NCBI GenBank assembly: GCA_027071965.1
Contig: JALSYJ010000013.1
Coordinates: 1-6,057 of the forward strand
DNA from: Robiginitomaculum sp.
Lineage (GTDB): Bacteria; Pseudomonadota; Alphaproteobacteria; Caulobacterales; Maricaulaceae
Reading direction: 5' to 3'
DNA: 6,057 nt
How positions within the stretch are numbered: position 1 is the stretch's first letter; the number at the start of each line of letters is the position of its first letter. Below, piece after piece: positions 4,934-6,057 of this stretch. Made by a program: the position numbers and the translations under genes. A model generated the notes under the pieces. The model was given only the letters and a program-made list of their open reading frames with translations. It searched no databases and was not told the origin of the DNA.

Positions 4934-5587
4934 ATGAAAAACTTTCCCCAAAACCTGCTCAATGGCTATCGAAATTTTCGGGCCGGAGCCTATCAATCCT
5001 TACAGGATCGCTATAATCATTTGGCGACAAAAGGTCAAAGCCCCAAAGTCATGATGGTGGCCTGTTGCGACTCCAGAGCAGCACCAGAAACCATATTTGA
5101 CGCAGCCCCTGGCGAAATTTTTGTCTTACGCAATGTGGCAAATCTGGTACCTGCCAATGATCAACAGACAGAGTGTCACTCAACTTCTGCGGCATTGGAA
5201 TTTGCCATTACCGCATTAAAAATAGAGCATATCGTAATCATGGGACATGGTCGTTGCGGTGGAATTGCTGCATCTTTGGCCCCAAAAACCGTTGAAAACA
5301 GTGACTTTATCGGTAAATGGGTCGAACGACTTACCGCACCTGCAGAAATCGCTAAATCCGAAACCGGTCTTACCGATGCCCAGCGGCAAACTCTGGCCGA
5401 GCGTGTTTCTGTTGCCAGATCCATTGAAAACTTGCGCGGGTTCCCCGTTGTCAGGAACGCTGAAAAAGCAGGTGAGCTGTCCTTGCACGGCGCATGGTTT
5501 GATATTCAAGATGGGGAGCTGTGGATACTGGATCAATCTGCAGCAAACACACACGACAGACCAGGCAGTGGCTGGGCCAGAGTTTAG
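4934..5587 (+). CDS. Beta-class carbonic anhydrase, 217 aa
   Basis: This enzyme interconverts CO2 and bicarbonate, supplying bicarbonate for carboxylases and helping pH balance. Zinc ligands are visible: Cys44 in ACCDSRAAPE (with the catalytic Asp46-Arg48 dyad) and His105 and Cys108 in MGHGRCGG. Other family blocks are NLLNGYRNF at 7-15, FVLRNVANLVP at 63-73, STSAALEFAITALKIEHIVI at 83-102, and LHGAWFDIQDGELWILD at 184-200, a C-terminal pattern typical of proteobacterial beta-CAs. Length is normal. The frame is open to a TTG at 4895, but family proteins usually begin close to K-N-x-P-x-x-L-L-x-G-Y, so the ATG at 4934 is preferred even though no strong Shine-Dalgarno precedes it. The gene converges with the ACT-domain gene, with a 34-bp gap. 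No secretion signal is present, so it is cytoplasmic. Confidence 0.95.
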   Translation: MKNFPQNLLNGYRNFRAGAYQSLQDRYNHLATKGQSPKVMMVACCDSRAAPETIFDAAPGEIFVLRNVANLVPANDQQTECHSTSAALEFAITALKIEHIVIMGHGRCGGIAASLAPKTVENSDFIGKWVERLTAPAEIAKSETGLTDAQRQTLAERVSVARSIENLRGFPVVRNAEKAGELSLHGAWFDIQDGELWILDQSAANTHDRPGSGWARV

Positions 5588-5606
5588 CGACTGTGTCTTT
5601 TAATAT

Positions 5607-5633
5607 CTAACAATGGCAAACCTATATTGTTAG
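5607..5633. terminator. Inverted repeat at the convergent carbonic anhydrase/ACT gene ends
   Basis: CTAACAAT (5607-5614) and ATTGTTAG (5626-5633) are perfect 8-bp complements around an 11-base loop. The loop contains the ACT gene stop codon (TAG on the - strand, 5624-5622). The symmetrical placement between converging genes suggests a shared bidirectional terminator. The stem is AT-rich, and the flanking T-runs (TCTTTT at 5596-5601; TATTTTT at 5640-5646) are not directly adjacent, so efficiency is doubtful. Confidence 0.4.
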
Positions 5634-5999
5634 CCTTGCTATTTTTGACAGGGCCTGTTTTGCCACGTCCAGATCCGCCTGTTTGACCAAAATAATATCA
5701 GTATCATAAGTGGAAATTGAAAACAGCGAAACCGAAGCTTTCGCCAAAACATCCGTTAAAGAGGCCAGAACTCCTACAAGAGAAAAATCAAGCGGCCCGG
5801 CAACAACAAATGCCCGCCAGTCATTCTCGATAATTGCAGATTGTGGTGCCAATTCCTTTGGACAAACCAATGAAATCTCAGATCCGTTTCTGGTCAGACT
5901 GTATATTTGCTGTTCCTCAAGACCAATTGGAGCCTTAACAGGCCACTCATCCAGCTTGCAAACTGAATAAAGACCTTGCAGCAAGGACAGGCGGAGCAT
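5622..5999 (-). CDS. ACT domain-containing protein (ACT_7/COG3603-like), 125 aa
   Basis: ACT domains usually bind small ligands, often amino acids, and regulate enzymes; stand-alone proteins of this group have no well-defined partner. Family blocks seen: GLYSVCKLDEWP at 9-20, IYSLTRNGSEISLVCP at 32-47, ENDWRAFVVAGPLDFSLVGV at 58-77, LASLTDVLAKASVSLFSIST at 78-97 and YDTDIILVKQADLDVAKQAL at 98-117. GPLDFSLVGVLASL and STYDTDIILV are the characteristic ligand-loop and strand patterns of the ACT_7 type, and the normal length suggests the protein is complete. The ATG at 5999 overlaps by one base (TAATG) the stop of a reading frame entering from the right edge. There is no strong Shine-Dalgarno, so translational coupling is likely. 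The stop codon lies in the loop of the inverted repeat at 5607-5633. Family is secure; role is inferred only. Confidence 0.9.
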   Translation of the reverse strand: MLRLSLLQGLYSVCKLDEWPVKAPIGLEEQQIYSLTRNGSEISLVCPKELAPQSAIIENDWRAFVVAGPLDFSLVGVLASLTDVLAKASVSLFSISTYDTDIILVKQADLDVAKQALSKIARLTI

Positions 6000-6057
6000 T
6001 ACTGACTTGCCGGGGTTTTTGGCTTTTTTGGCTTATTTCTTTTGCGGCCCTTTAATT
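5999..6057 (-). CDS. Probable 3' end of an upstream gene with a lysine/proline-rich tail (partial)
   Basis: On the - strand, a frame with no stop runs from the window edge to a TAA at 6001-5999 and ends LKGRKRNKPKKPKTPASQ. The stop shares its last base with the ATG of the ACT gene, a TAATG junction typical of co-translated bacterial genes. A basic K/P-rich tail is common at the ends of RNA-binding or ribosome-associated proteins, but only 18 residues are visible, so the product cannot be named. Another frame on the same strand stops at about 6035 (after I-K-G-P-Q-K-K), so the call rests on the junction rather than on composition. Confidence 0.45.
   Translation of the reverse strand, partial: LKGRKRNKPKKPKTPASQ

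Noticed and set aside
1..6057. Defence system, CRISPR array, toxin-antitoxin pair, prophage or biosynthetic cluster
   Set aside because: Both strands were scanned; all long frames belong to known housekeeping-type families and no spaced repeat array or phage-type gene is visible.

Overview
The window looks like ordinary chromosome from an alphaproteobacterium, probably a lower-GC relative of the Hyphomicrobiales (Rhizobiales). This rests on protein character (a DinB with an alphaproteobacterial-style C-terminus, a DUF2007/zinc-ribbon protein, a COG3146-type acetyltransferase, an ACT_7 protein) and on a palindromic intergenic repeat of a kind I recall from that group. The assignment is inference from memory, not from a search. 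Base composition is fairly even and no gene looks obviously foreign.

Layout. Positions 1-1079 hold the 3' part of a DNA polymerase IV gene (dinB, + strand) whose start lies upstream of the window. A convergent intergenic stretch of about 270 bp follows (1080-1347). It holds a cluster of palindromic repeats and a near-perfect 26-bp direct repeat whose two copies reach into the stop codons of both flanking genes. An alpha/beta hydrolase gene (1348-2211, - strand) comes next. A 158-bp divergent promoter region separates it from a run of five + strand genes: a RidA-family protein (2370-2831), a DUF2007 plus zinc-ribbon protein (2835-3218), a GNAT/FemAB-like acetyltransferase (3240-4385), a HIT-family protein (4445-4885) and a beta-class carbonic anhydrase (4934-5587). 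The first three are spaced 3 and 21 bp apart and are probably one transcript. HIT and carbonic anhydrase follow after gaps of 59 and 48 bp and may be read through or have their own signals. The carbonic anhydrase gene converges on an ACT-domain gene (5622-5999, - strand). That start overlaps by one base the stop of what looks like the lysine-rich tail of another - strand gene entering from the right edge.

Function. The genes are housekeeping or stress related: translesion synthesis, metabolite damage control (RidA), nucleotide hydrolysis (HIT), CO2/bicarbonate conversion, a putative envelope or amino-acid-transfer enzyme, and a putative amino-acid-sensing ACT protein. I see no defence island, phage genes, CRISPR array, tRNA or rRNA, and no complete transposable element. 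The most interesting material is the repeat cluster at 1078-1359, the uncharacterised DUF2007/zinc-ribbon protein, and an inverted repeat in the hydrolase promoter region.
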